Below, piece after piece: positions 44,071-54,077 of a stretch of DNA of 64,000 bases. This DNA comes from Gautieria morchelliformis. Lineage: Eukaryota; Basidiomycota; Agaricomycetes; Gomphales; Gomphaceae. The position numbers and the translations under genes were made by a program. Positions within the stretch are counted from its first letter, which is position 1. Each line of letters opens with the position of its first letter. The stretch is from NCBI GenBank assembly GCA_015179125.1, contig WHVA01000499.1, positions 16,746 to 80,745 of the forward strand, read 5' to 3'. The notes beneath the pieces are model-generated. The model was not told the DNA's origin. It saw only the letters and a program-made list of their open reading frames with translations, and searched no databases.

Positions 44071-45559
44071 TCAGTGGGTGCCCACCATTTTCATGCACTT
44101 GGCTTCAGTGTGGCTGAGTTGATGACAGGAGGCACACACGTGCTGGTATCTGGAGTTCTTGGATGAGTTGGGGCACTTACTAAGGTTGAAGCGTCTGCAC
44201 AGTTCGGATACTTTGGTAGGGAGTCTTCTGGAGGGGTTAGCCCTGAAGGAATCCGGTTCGTGGTTGACGGTGAGACCAACACCGATTGAGGCGATGTGCA
44301 TGGTGCAAAGGTCCTTGATGTTAGTAATCGGGACGATGACACCGCCGAGGCAGAGCCGGCACGCACTTAGCCGAAGGTTCGAGATCGCTCTCGACCCCGG
44401 GTTGCTGGTGCACCGGCATCGCATCGGCACAGCAGCTCGAAGGGATTGGTAATATAATGGACACCATATTTTGTATATAAAGGAACGATCTACTTGAGAT
44501 CAAGAGAGAATATCAGACTATTATATCTCCTTCGTTCCATACTTGAAACGTCCGAGATCGGAGAGGAGAATATCTTGTCAACAGGAAGCTCTTTCACGGA
44601 CGGATTTATCGTAGGCAATGATCCTGTTGTGGTACAAAGGGTTGATTTCTCCGAATAACTCGGTGATGTGTTCGGCGTATGCTTGCAGCTCGCCTCGCCT
44701 GTGTGGAAGGACGAAGGCGATTGCTGCGGATGCTTTGCCCCAAGTGGGTGTCCAGTCTCCAAGGGTCTGGACCTCGCAGACTGGGATGCTGGATTCCACT
44801 TGGAGTTTGAGTCCCATGACGTGTTCAACATGCTTGGCGTCTTGCCCGAGGGTGACCATGTTGGTGAGAATTTTGTTGAGGTCTACTGCCCATCCTCGGA
44901 TGATGCTGTCGCATTCGCTGGCTTGAAGTTCCGGATGTCGCGTGGAGGTGATGATTGATGTCTTGACGGCCTGGCGATCTTCTGCAAACAGTCAGAGCAG
45001 TACTTGCATCTCTCGGAGGCTGGGTGTGAGCTGAGTAGGCGATGTGACTTCATCGATTTCCCATGGTAATTTTGAGGTGTCAAGGCGTTTGCTTTGTCCA
45101 TCTTCGCTTTCGCTCGAGTCATCTCTTCTTTTCCACTTCCGCTCTCTGCTTCGTCGATGCTTCCTTTTCTTGGTTCGACTGATTTCTTGCATGTCTTCCT
45201 GAATTTCTCTGGTGTCTGAACTATCTTCATCTGGGTCTTCTCGCTCTCTCCTGATGCTTTCGAGTACAGCTGGCCTGGAATTGGAGTCGAGAGTTGAAAG
45301 GTTCTGTTCATTGGAATCGAGGATTTTGAAGTAGGCACGGATGGTATTTGTGCGTTGTTCGCCGATGCATTCTTTCGACTGTCCAATGAGGCGGGTGATT
45401 TCAACAATGGCTGAACCTTTGTCGGTGGACACATTCCTGTATCTACTAAGCTCTTTGGTGCATTTTCGCGCAAGTTCAGGTTCAAAGACGTGAGCATGGG
45501 CTGATATGCCAGAAGTAGATGATTGTGCGTGATATCCATTTTCTATGTTTTCAGTCATC
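44071..45559 (-). pseudogene. Ngaro gag-like protein
   Basis: The natural start is MTENIENGYHAQ at 45559. A basic/acidic region (RTKKRKHRRSRERKWKRRDD) follows, then TGA at 44992-44994. The same frame continues to 44578 with QDAKHVEHVMGLKLQ, WTPTWGKASAAIAF and RGELQAYAEHITELFGE. After a broken stretch, 44250-44071 carries LCRRFNLSKCPNS and a zinc knuckle CASCHQLSHTEAKC, the usual end of DIRS/Ngaro gag. At least two stops. Confidence 0.75.
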
Positions 45560-45634
45560 GAGAGGTGGTTTTTGGCGATAGGTGAGTTTAATAGATGAAC
45601 CAAACACAGTGGTGGTGAAAAGAACACTTGAGAC

Positions 45635-46231
45635 TGTTGTGGAATCCAAGATGCGCCGGCTGCCTTGCCCTGACATGAGTGCACGCATGTACCCCGCCCG
45701 ACTTCCCATACCTCCCAAACCCCTACTGACACTTACCCCATGACCCGGCTCTATCCTCCCACTCCACATCCATGCACTCCACCTGATCTGTAGTATATAC
45801 ATGTACATTTAGGTACAACAAAGTCACAAGACTCGACTCCACCCCGGGCATATCCCCGGAGATCCATCCCCGCATTTTCCTGTCGCCCGATCATTTGTAT
45901 GTACCCCTTCGTGCCCCACACCGAGTTGCATATCTACTAGTTAGTGATGCTCAGGACAGTATAAAGTGGCTACACCTGTATGTTGAAGAATCAGACAGTT
46001 ATTCCTGTCCATTTCCACGTGATCCCCAGTCTGAAGCTCCTTGTAGTGTTCACTGCCGCTCTTGCTTAAGTGGCACAGCCTACCGAGGCATTTGTACACT
46101 ACTCCTACGTAGTGTATCCCCATCGAGTCCCACCCCAGAACATTTACCTTATCCACAGGGATATCCGAGAACAGCATCAAGATCTATTTCTCTTGTCCCC
46201 AGACCAACCCGCTGAAGACCTCTTATCTACA
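45635..46231. mobile_element. Solo LTR inside the Ngaro A1 repeat, TSD GAGAC
   Basis: 597 bp, TGTTGTGGAATCC to CTCTTATCTACA, flanked by GAGAC at 45630-45634 and 46232-46236. The intact A2 repeat (40816-40830) shows the empty site. A TAGTATATAC TATA-like box lies near 45791. Orientation was not determined. Family not seen elsewhere in the window. Confidence 0.9.
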
Positions 46232-46780
46232 GAGACAATACAATGACTTCTTCTTACTTATATCATCGAGAGAGAAACAGGGGCAGGAGAGACACACATT
46301 ACTAATACAGTTGATTCTGCTCTGCGGGCTACCCTGAGGCTGTCAACGCACGAGCTGGTGCCTAGCCAACCGCGGACGGTTCACGAAGGCAAGAGAGAAG
46401 GGAGCGCAGGCTGGCAGGTCCCTCTACGGTTAGATGCGTGAAAATCATAGATTTAAACCACAATTAATATAAAAAAACTTTAACCAAATTTTATGTTTTT
46501 GTTAGAATTTGTTGAGCAAGAAAATTGTAAAAAAGTGTAAAGTTTTTTGCAGGGTTTTTTATGTCTTTTTATAAGTTTCTTGGTGAAAACACAAAGAAAC
46601 CCATAAAAAACCCTGCAAAAAGCTTTGAATTTTTTTACAATTTTCTTGCTCAATAAATTCTAATAAAAACACAAAATTTTGTTATAGTTTTTTTTTACAT
46701 AAAAAACACTAAAAATATTTGGAAAATTCTTTACAGTTTTTTCAACAGTTTTTCAGACAAAAAAACTTTTACCTGCAGTG

Positions 46781-47094
46781 TGATGGGCCTGGAAGGTTTA
46801 CGTGGGATGGGAAAGAAGTATGGTGAGTGCTCAACTAATTCCCGGTTTCTTTCATCTCATACATGCAAACTCCCGGGAGACATTGTTTACTTCAGCGTTA
46901 TGCAGAAGTCGGTCAGTGTCATTAACTCTGCCGCTGTCGCACATGCGCTCTTGGACAGGAGGACTCGCAGTGCAATATATTCTTGCCGGCTGCATGTCCC
47001 CATGGCTGGCGATGTGTACGTGCAACCCAGACCTCTGACCCTATAGTAGTCAAGTCATTGTGATATCTAGGATTGGCTGGAAGGGCATTACCCC
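46781..47094 (+). pseudogene. Split cytochrome P450, piece 2
   Basis: LEGLRGMGKKYG, then a donor GTGAGT at about 46822 and an acceptor before GACATTGTTTAC: DIVYFSVMQKSVSVINSAAVAHALLDRRTRSAIYS...RLHVPMAGD, the P450 region after the hinge (family pattern KYGDIVYL...NSxxxAxxLLDxR). A further intron (GTGTAC...ATATCTAG, 47009-47071 approximately) leads to GLAGRALP, cut at 47094 by the TA-flanked element. Joining across that element gives ...ALPLVPYGETF in frame with piece 3. Confidence 0.82.
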
Positions 47095-47096
47095 TA

Positions 47097-48009
47097 AGAT
47101 AGAAGTCATCTTAAACTGGCACCCCTTACATAAGCTGAGCACAGTCCAACGGCGAGCTCAATAACACTCGAAGGCAAACACTTTTTGCCAAATGGCTTCC
47201 TAGAGTCTCTTTGGGACATGTCTACCTACAATCCTTAGGAGAGACTTAGGATATATCTATATTTATTGAGGAGATATATAGCATCCAAAATGTGACATAG
47301 AAAAAATACCAAATTATTTTTCTGATGTCCTAGAATGATTTCCTGCAATTTCGGTTTTTGGACCGATGGAATTTGGCGGTCACGTGATAGGTCACGTGAC
47401 CTATTTGTCAGCCTTTCGAACCTTTGGACGACGCACGGAAAAAGCTTCAAACCACTCTGGGGCCTTGCTACACATTTCTACTGCTTAAATCAGGGTTTAG
47501 GTAGGTACAACCTTACACTAGGTGAGTTCCACTGCAGGCCGCTTGCTTAGTCGTCACTTTGACCGCCCGGCAGGTTGTGCTTGACCCCATTCACACATTC
47601 AGGCCTCAGGGATTGCGGCTGTCTAGATGATGTCCCCTTTGTACAGATTCAGAGGTGTGTGAGAATTGTTTCCTATCAGCAGATTCTAACTCCTCAACAG
47701 GGATGCTAATAGGTTGGCCTGATTTATAGATGCCTACAAAAAAGGGTTGAATGGGGCACAAGCTGTCTGGGAAAACCGTAAATACCATGCCCATCATACT
47801 TTACCTCCAAACATTATGTCTGAGTTGGACAAGGAATTCATGTAATATAATTCAATGTCACTAATTATATTATAGAACATGTCATTGCACCAAGGTGCCT
47901 TCTGAAAGGGGAAAAAAAAAAAAAAAAATCCCCAAGGCGAGGATTTGGCGCATCACGTGACCCAAGCGCCCGCTTACATAAAGGTGCCAGTTTAAGATGA
48001 CTTCTATCT
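47097..48009. mobile_element. TA-flanked non-autonomous element, copy 2
   Basis: 913 bp, AGATAGAAGTCATCTTAAAC with its inverted end, flanked by TA (47095-47096, 48010-48011). Nearly identical to copy 1 minus the Harbinger insertion, and it includes the palindrome at 47387-47404. Removal with one TA restores the P450 frame (CCC CTA GTT CCG), confirming a 2-bp TA duplication. Confidence 0.88.
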
Positions 48010-48011
48010 TA

Positions 48012-49640
48012 GTTCCGTATGGGGAAACATTTAGCCCTCATCGTAAATATCTTCAACAGTATTTCGCCAAACCAAAGCTTCCAGACTATTACCACATACC
48101 ACAAAATGAAGCAAAATGAAGCCCACCGTCTGCTCAACGATATCTTAGATGACCTGGACAATTACAAGTTGCATATTGAGCGGTACGCACATTCTACCTT
48201 CCCTGTATTTTTGTACAGCACCCTGCTCATTGGATATCAATATAGTATGGCTGGATCTATTATCATGGAGATAGTTTTCGGCCATGAAGTAAAGTCCAAT
48301 GATGATTTTTTTCTCCAAGTTGCATCCAAAGGCGGGCGCACCATTGCCGCTGCCGGCGCTGTTGGCGCTCATATAGTTGACTTGATCCTGCCTTGTAAGT
48401 CATAACTGGAGAGGCAGTGGTTTATGTTAACGGTCCGTTTCGTGAAGTGCGCTTCCTTCCCAACTGGCTTCCTGGGACTGGATTTAAACGGCTCCCCCGT
48501 GGTACTCGGGAAACTCTTACTGCAATGCGCAATGTGCCATTCAATGATGTCAAAAGAAGGATGGTCAATGTAAATCACAATTCTTACGTCAGTGATCTGA
48601 CTATTCCCAGGCCGAAGGAAATGCTCGTCATTGTTATATCACCGATTTGCTAGAAGACACGAAGCACCAAGACGAAGAAGGGGTGAGAGACACTGGTGCA
48701 AATGTCTACTCTGGTGAGTTTGGCTGAATCGAATTTGCAATGTATTGGGCTTTATCATGCATATAATATCCCAGCTGGCTTCTATACGGTAGGTGTGGGA
48801 GTTTCAGACGTACATCCGCTCAATACGTGCTCTGCTCAAGACCCTGTCTTCGCTCATGAGTGTGATGATTGCACTTGTGATAGACCCTGTGATCCAGGCT
48901 AGAGCACAAGCCGAACTCGACATAGTAACTGCGCGCAATCGTCTCCCCGAATTCTCTGATCGCAGGCACCTCCCTTACATTCAGTGCATCATTAGCGAAG
49001 CGTTCCGGTGTGGCGCCATAGTCAAATTATGATATCGATTGCTCTAATCCTTTATTTTACTTGTATATAGGTGGGGAGCGACAACGCCAGTCGGTAAGCG
49101 GGCATTTTGTCTTTCTAACTCCAATTTTTATAGACTCGTGGCAGGTGTACCACATCGTCTGACACGGGATGACACGTATAATGGCTTATTTCTCCCGGCG
49201 GGAAGCACTGTTATCGCAAATAGCTGGTGCATGGCTCCCTTGTTCTTTTTTAAATTGTTCTAATAACCCCCTCACGTGGCAGGGCTATGTTACATGATCC
49301 AACTGTTTACCCCGAACTGGAAAAGTTTAGTCCTGACCGGTTCCTAATGGCTGAAGGTCATACACCGCAACCCGATCCCAGGAATGTTGCATTTGGCTTC
49401 GGACATAGGTTAGAGATGGCGTGCCCTCTTGAGTCGACCTTCCAGCATTCACACTACCATCCAGAGCATGCCCTGGCATGGAAATCGCCGAAAATACTAT
49501 TTGGATTACTATAGTATCAATGTTTTTTGCATTCAAGATCACACCTGGGTTTGATGCAACTGGAAAGGCTATACCTATCGATAGTAAGCACACAGAGCAC
49601 AGTGTTCGGTGCGCTACACATGCTTCTTTGTAGCGGGACA
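48012..49640 (+). pseudogene. Split cytochrome P450, piece 3 (core and heme domain)
   Basis: Begins VPYGETFSPHRKYLQQYF. A 10-bp tandem duplication (48103-48112/48113-48122) shifts the frame. Exons then give HRLLNDILDD, AGSIIMEIVFGHEV (after an intron 48182-48245 approximately), LPNWLPGTGFKR, RNRLPEFSDRRHLPYI, ISEAFRWGATTPVG (K helix E-A-F-R), VPHRLTRDDTYNGLFLPAGS, VANSW-like ANSW, and YPELEKFSPDRF. Heme motif: FGFGHR, intron 49409-49464, then ACPGMEIAENTIW with the Cys at 49469-49471. The I helix around 48790-48860 is poorly preserved (KTLSSLM where D/E-T-T is expected). Without the duplication and the transposons, most of the protein would read through. It is a recently inactivated gene. Confidence 0.85.
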
Positions 49641-50173
49641 CGGTACTAACATTACACCGAAGCCATCCTAAGCCATTAAAGTGTACGATTAGGCCCCGTG
49701 CGGTTAACTCCGCTGTGCTTGTTAAGCTCGCTGCCCAAGACTAATCCCGGCTAACTTTCCTGTATGTGCACTCACTTGCTACAGCCGGTAGACGCAATGC
49801 AACCCATGATCAGGCGACGTGTGTTCACTAGCGTGGCATGCCACCGGTAATCCGGCAAGAGTTACAGTAAATAAACGACTTTAGTTATGTAGATAGATAC
49901 TTATCCTGTAGCAGCGCATCAGCGCCAGTCCCCGACTCCATTGCACGGAACACAACCTTTGTAGTGGCTGCTTCACAGTAAAACATTGTATGCCATGATA
50001 TTTATTACAGGTAATGTGCAAAACCTGTGGAATTTTGAGTCCCACTGGTCCACACCTGAACAATGGGATCCATGGCCATACAAGACAGCTCCCATGGGAT
50101 GGTAACAGGAAGGATACGTACAGGGAAAGGGCGTGCACTCTCTTGTGTTTATAGTTAGATAAATCAGAATAGA
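49641..50173. other. Unassigned region downstream of the split P450
   Basis: No gene. It probably includes the old P450 3' region; the ORFs have no domain. Confidence 0.4.
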
Positions 50174-50178
50174 TATTA

Positions 50179-51485
50179 TGTTACGACTGTTCCGATCAAT
50201 CATCTCCGCTACCTCCGCATATCCTCCGCGCCACCTCCGCGCCACCTCCGACTCTATTTCGACATCCGCAACATCCGCAACCCTCCTCCCTTGTTCTTTC
50301 AGCACCCCTGGCCACCTCCAGATACCGGCCCCCATACTCGACCCTGAGCACAGCAAGATACCATTTCCGTAGTTCCATTTCTTCCAATGCCTATTGTACA
50401 TACCCGCCTTGTTCTTTGCCATTGTACTTACCCTACCCTGCACCCCCTTGTCAACCATTGTTCCGTATTAGTTACTTACCCCGTATATCTATCCGATTCC
50501 CGCACTCTCCGGAACTTGCTTAGTATCATACCCTTACTTGTTGTTTCTGCGTTTTGTATAAAACCCTCTCATGTATGTCTGTTAATCTGCAATCAGATAA
50601 TCGCCTTCGATACTTGATTTCCTTCGCTCCATCTCCTGTTCTTAGCACAGCGAGTCTAGCAAGATCTCAGTCTCTCTCCGCCTTCCGTCTTCCGCCTTCC
50701 ACCTCAGTTCCGACTGAAGTTCCAACCAAAACTTTGGTTCAGTATGTTATTGGAGGAGGAAGGACAGTTTCAATCAGGACAATCTCACTTCTAATTTCTC
50801 TTATCACTCACCTTATTTTCCCATCATTCCAAGTCGAGTCGAGGCGCATACATGCGTACCATGAGTCAAACATCGAGTCGAGGCGCAGATATGCGTACCA
50901 TTGAGTTAAGAGTTCATTTTCATGCCTATTATCGAGTCGAGTCGTCATTCTACTGGTCTGACATCATTTATTGCATCATCTCCATCATTTATGAAGAGAT
51001 TAGCCATATAGGAGCTGTTGCATCACTGTTGACATCATTATGCTCCTATCCCCTAAGTAGCATCATATTTCACATGATTATTACACTCACACATGATTAT
51101 TTCCCCCTATCCTACACTGCTTAAATACTTGGACTCTAGATACGAATAAACAAGTGACTTAACAATCTTTTTCCCTAGAGCTTCGAGTTATAAGCTTCTT
51201 TGGACTATTATTGTTTCCTCCTCAACTCTTATTGCACTAAGAACATTGCTTAATTCTAGAACTCTAGAACATTGCTCTTATCTCTCACCAGAACACTGCT
51301 TGAGATCTTTATCACATCATTATTCACTCGACCCCAACCCCTTACTCTGATTTATATTACAGTACCCTCCGACTTCCGACTCATTTCCGAAATACCTAGG
51401 ACGATAGTTCATTGGGGGCGCAACCAATAAGTTGAAGCCGCTGTCCTTTCCAGTTCCGACTTAGCGGAAATCTCAATATGTAACA
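50179..51485 (+). mobile_element. Solo LTR of family D with an internal insertion, TSD TATTA
   Basis: TGTTACGACTGTTCC to TCAATATGTAACA, flanked by TATTA at 50174-50178 and 51486-51490. The length of 1307 bp includes a 615-bp insert (50745-51359); without it the LTR is about 687 bp. It carries CTCCGCxACC short repeats at the start and a TATAAAAC TATA box near 50556. Confidence 0.82.
50745..51359 (+). mobile_element. Insertion of repeat family C, flanked by CAGTA
   Basis: 615 bp, TGTTATTGGAGGAGG to CTGATTTATATTA, flanked by CAGTA at 50740-50744 and 51360-51364. The same end occurs at 24490-24619. It contains imperfect GTCGAGTCGAGGCGC repeats near 50834-50888. The TGTT start and 5-bp duplication suggest an LTR-like unit without a CA end. 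Confidence 0.7.
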
Positions 51486-51490
51486 TATTA

Positions 51491-51963
51491 TTCTGATGCT
51501 CAGGGAATAATGGTGCATGGTGTGCACCCCTAGAGGTATTGTGAACATTGCGGTGAACCCTCTCATGAGACTCATTCTGCTCCCAAACCCGAAGCCAAGA
51601 ACAACAGGTCGGCCAAGCAAAACCAAGGTTCCCAGAACAACCACCAATGCCAAGGTCAAGGTTCTGGCAACTCCAATGCCAATGCCGGTAACAACCAAGG
51701 CAAAGGCAAGGATAAGCCGAAAGGGAATAATCAGTCCAAGGGTCAGAAAAAAAAACAAACCAGACAGACTCGGCAAGGATGGCAAACTCACACCCACAGA
51801 ACGCCAATGTCGCATGGATAACAACCTCTGCTTAGTATGTGCGCAGAGTGGCCACCGTGTGAAGGAATGTCCGAAGGCCAGGTCATCCCAGGCAGTCACG
51901 GCTTCTGACGGGAAGACATCCGATGACAAAGCCGATACCTTGGCTTCAGGTGCAAAAAAATAG
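51491..51963 (+). pseudogene. Gypsy element 2: gag C-terminal part with zinc knuckles
   Basis: RYCEHCGEPSHETHS (knuckle-like), an Asn/Gln/Gly/Lys-rich stretch, then after a frameshift in a run of A (51746-51755) GKDGKLTPTERQ and CLVCAQSGHRVKEC (CCHC). It ends at TAG 51961-51963. This is the gag end of a Tf1/sushi-type gypsy. The N-terminal capsid part is missing, cut by the family D LTR. Confidence 0.8.
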
Positions 51964-51974
51964 TCAGTGGCCCC

Positions 51975-52829
51975 ATGGCCTCTGCGCATACTGAGGGTCG
52001 TGTTGACTCAGCTTGCGCATACCGAGGGTGGCGTTCATTATGAATAGGAAGATCAAGCTATACATTAATATTCATCACTAACAAAGTCATAACAATTTCC
52101 CGGCACATCCTAGTACATGGATGTGCACGCATTTACTGCTGGCACAGCGCATCATGCGTGCACGCGCTATCACTCGCGCACATATCTAACCGGCGACTTC
52201 AACCCTGAGCCCGGTTCCAGGGCTGACCGAGGGATAGATCCGAGATGGAGCGCGGGAGGCGCTCCATCGTTCCTGACACATATATTAATCTCCATATGAT
52301 AAGGTACAGCCTTGGCACCGGTGCATGCATTGCGCACCGGCGGCACTCATCGCTCCATAACCCCCTATTGTATCTAGTTTAGTATGGGTTCGTTCCAAGT
52401 GTTTAAATAGCTAGCTACTGTACAATAACAACCCAGGCAGTAAATATCCATGTTTGTGCTCTTGTTCTAGCCCATGAGGCTTATGACTGGATAGGTGGCA
52501 TATCAGTCAGTGTTTAGTGTCGCTGTCACTGCGCGTGGTGTTCACGCATACAGCCGTAGTTGTTCTCTCATCTCTATTCTCTCCTTATGTTCTTTACGAA
52601 CCTCACGAGCCGCTCATGCATACGCAACCCCGCTGACCATACTTTCTACAGCGTTGACTCAGCTTGCACATTAGGGGAGGTAAGAATCAATGCCTTTGCT
52701 CTCTGTTCTCCAAATTCTTTTGTAGTTAGTCTATCCTCGTCTCTGCTCCCCAACCAAAAGTTTAAAGCCATAGTAGATTCTGGGTCTACTCATTGTTTTA
52801 TTGAATCAGTCTTTGTAAGTAGACATAGT
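51975..52829 (+). pseudogene. Gypsy element 2: protease start, interrupted
   Basis: MASAHTEGRVDSAC at 51975-52016, a 632-bp insertion, then TLGEVRINAFALCSPNSFVVSL and KFKAIVDSGSTHCFIESVFVSRH with the protease DSG at about 52770. Cut at 52829 by a family F LTR. Joining across both insertions gives one frame into LKTQSVDPILLRFFDGS. Confidence 0.83.
52021..52652. mobile_element. 632-bp insertion flanked by a 19-bp direct repeat
   Basis: GTTGACTCAGCTTGCRCAT occurs at 52002-52020 and 52653-52671 (one difference). The gypsy pol frame is restored when the insert and one repeat are removed. The insert has no ORF with a domain, a TTTAAATAG TATA-like motif near 52404, GGAGCGCxxxxGGCGCTCC hairpin near 52245, and no poly(A). 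A 19-bp duplication is too long for LTR or most DNA elements and could be a LINE/SINE-type duplication. Confidence 0.65.
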
Positions 52830-54072
52830 GGTCATGACTCATTTATTCCTTATACCCAGTAACTCTGTCCTCCATTTCATCACTCCACTTCTATGTTCGC
52901 TCCAATCGCCCTTTGCCGAATTCGCCAAATGATTATTCGCTACTCGCGTCATTCACCATAGCCACGCCATCAAAACACGATCAACGTCCTTTGACCGGCT
53001 TGATGGTTCATCACCGGTCCTATCACCTCCTCGGCTCAACCCCCTTTGGATGTTCCTATGACCGGATTATCACGACTCATTTATTTCTTGTACCCAGCTA
53101 TCCCTGCTTTCTCTTCCACCACTCCTCCTCTGCATTCACTCGGCTTCACCCTTCCATTCGACCACACCCCCTCCATGATTGCTTCATTTGCCCTTCACCA
53201 CATTCACCGAATGATCATTCACTGCTCACATCATTCGCCAGCAGGCATGCCATCAAACATGATGAACATCCTCTACCCGGCGTGATGGTTCATCACTGGC
53301 CCCATCATCTTCCCGATGCAACCCCTTTAGGTGTTCGTATGGCTGGAATGCATTCGCAGGATGTCCTAACCGTAGATCGTGTGGGATCAACCCAGCAGAG
53401 GAAGAGCCCATGCAGGGTAACATATGTGCAGGTCTCAAGGCGTGCTTTTGTACATAGGCACCTTCGCCCTCTTTTTTCCCCATCATTTCACATTTGCACT
53501 CCTCCTTCTTTCTATTGCATACATGTTTCACCTATTTTGTATCCTGACTGCGCACCCCTATCCAACCTTAGCTCATGACGGCCTCTTTCCTATTCACTGA
53601 TATCATACGAGCATTCAATATAAGTAGCTTACATTCACATGTATATTCCCCAGTTCAATTATCATACATCCATCTTGTGATATTGAGCCCTCTCCTGTAG
53701 ATTCCTATCTTCAACCAGAGGAGGACTTAAGAACCACTGGTGAGTTTTCGTACTTCACCTTCATTACCTTAGCCTTTGTACTATTATCCGGGCTGTTGGC
53801 GAAGGGCTCTGAAGGAGTGCCTTCACCGGTGAAAGGATTGTTGCTACTTAAACAACCTTTCTGGGACACCGTGAACGTTACATTGTGAAGTGTTACGGGC
53901 CACTTCGCTATGACTGTAGATAGGGCGAGCTCCGTTCAGGCAGCCCTCTTACCTTCTGAACATTTCTTGGTTCACCTTATTCGCCGAACGGCTCACTTCT
54001 TTGCACAATCTATTCAGGCATTTGCTGTGTTCACTAATACACAATATTAACACCTAAAAACCAATCTTGACA
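52830..54072 (-). mobile_element. Solo LTR of family F, TSD ATAGT
   Basis: 1243 bp. On the minus strand TGTCAAGATTGG...GAGTCATGACC; flanked by ATAGT at 52825-52829 and 54073-54077. Full-length relative of 20787-22024 and of the interrupted copy around it. It lies in the gypsy protease, whose frame resumes at 54078. The ORFs inside are composition artefacts. Confidence 0.87.
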
Positions 54073-54077
54073 ATAGT

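Larger units (their letters stand above)
40713..46464 (-). mobile_element. Ngaro-type tyrosine-recombinase retrotransposon with split direct repeats
   Basis: On the minus strand the order is A1 - gag - RT - RNase H - tyrosine recombinase - B1 - A2 - B2, the Ngaro arrangement. A1 = 46466-46237 plus 45634-45594 (split by a solo LTR), A2 = 41054-40791, about 90% identical to A1. B1 = 41150-41125 and B2 = 40740-40715 share TATAGGATTGGTGCYGGAAC and the next bases. These repeats allow a circular intermediate in known DIRS/Ngaro elements. Coding parts are decayed. The 20-bp sequence TAATRTAAAAAAACTTTAAC occurs at both borders (40693-40712 and 46465-46484), which is unexpected for this class. Confidence 0.9.
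40611..46780. mobile_element. Foldback transposon FB3, interrupted by a Ngaro-type element, TSD TGA
   Basis: Left part 40611-40712 (CACTGGAGGCATATAAAG) and right part 46465-46780 (to ...CTGCAGTG) together match FB2 over about 400 bp. Flanks TGA at 40608-40610 and 46781-46783. The element lies within the split P450: P450 coding resumes immediately at the right TGA. Confidence 0.85.

Noticed and set aside
44380..44400. GGTTCGAGATCGC resembling a tRNA B box
   Set aside because: The B-box consensus GGTTCGANTCC is not matched and no A box or cloverleaf could be drawn.
50834..50890. Repeats GTCGAGTCGAGGCGC considered as a CRISPR-like or tandem array
   Set aside because: Only two to three irregular units within a fungal transposon; no spacer pattern.
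52913..53578. 221-residue ORF inside a family F LTR
   Set aside because: Found only because the LTR carries CATTCGCC-like repeats; the related LTR copies have no matching conserved frame.
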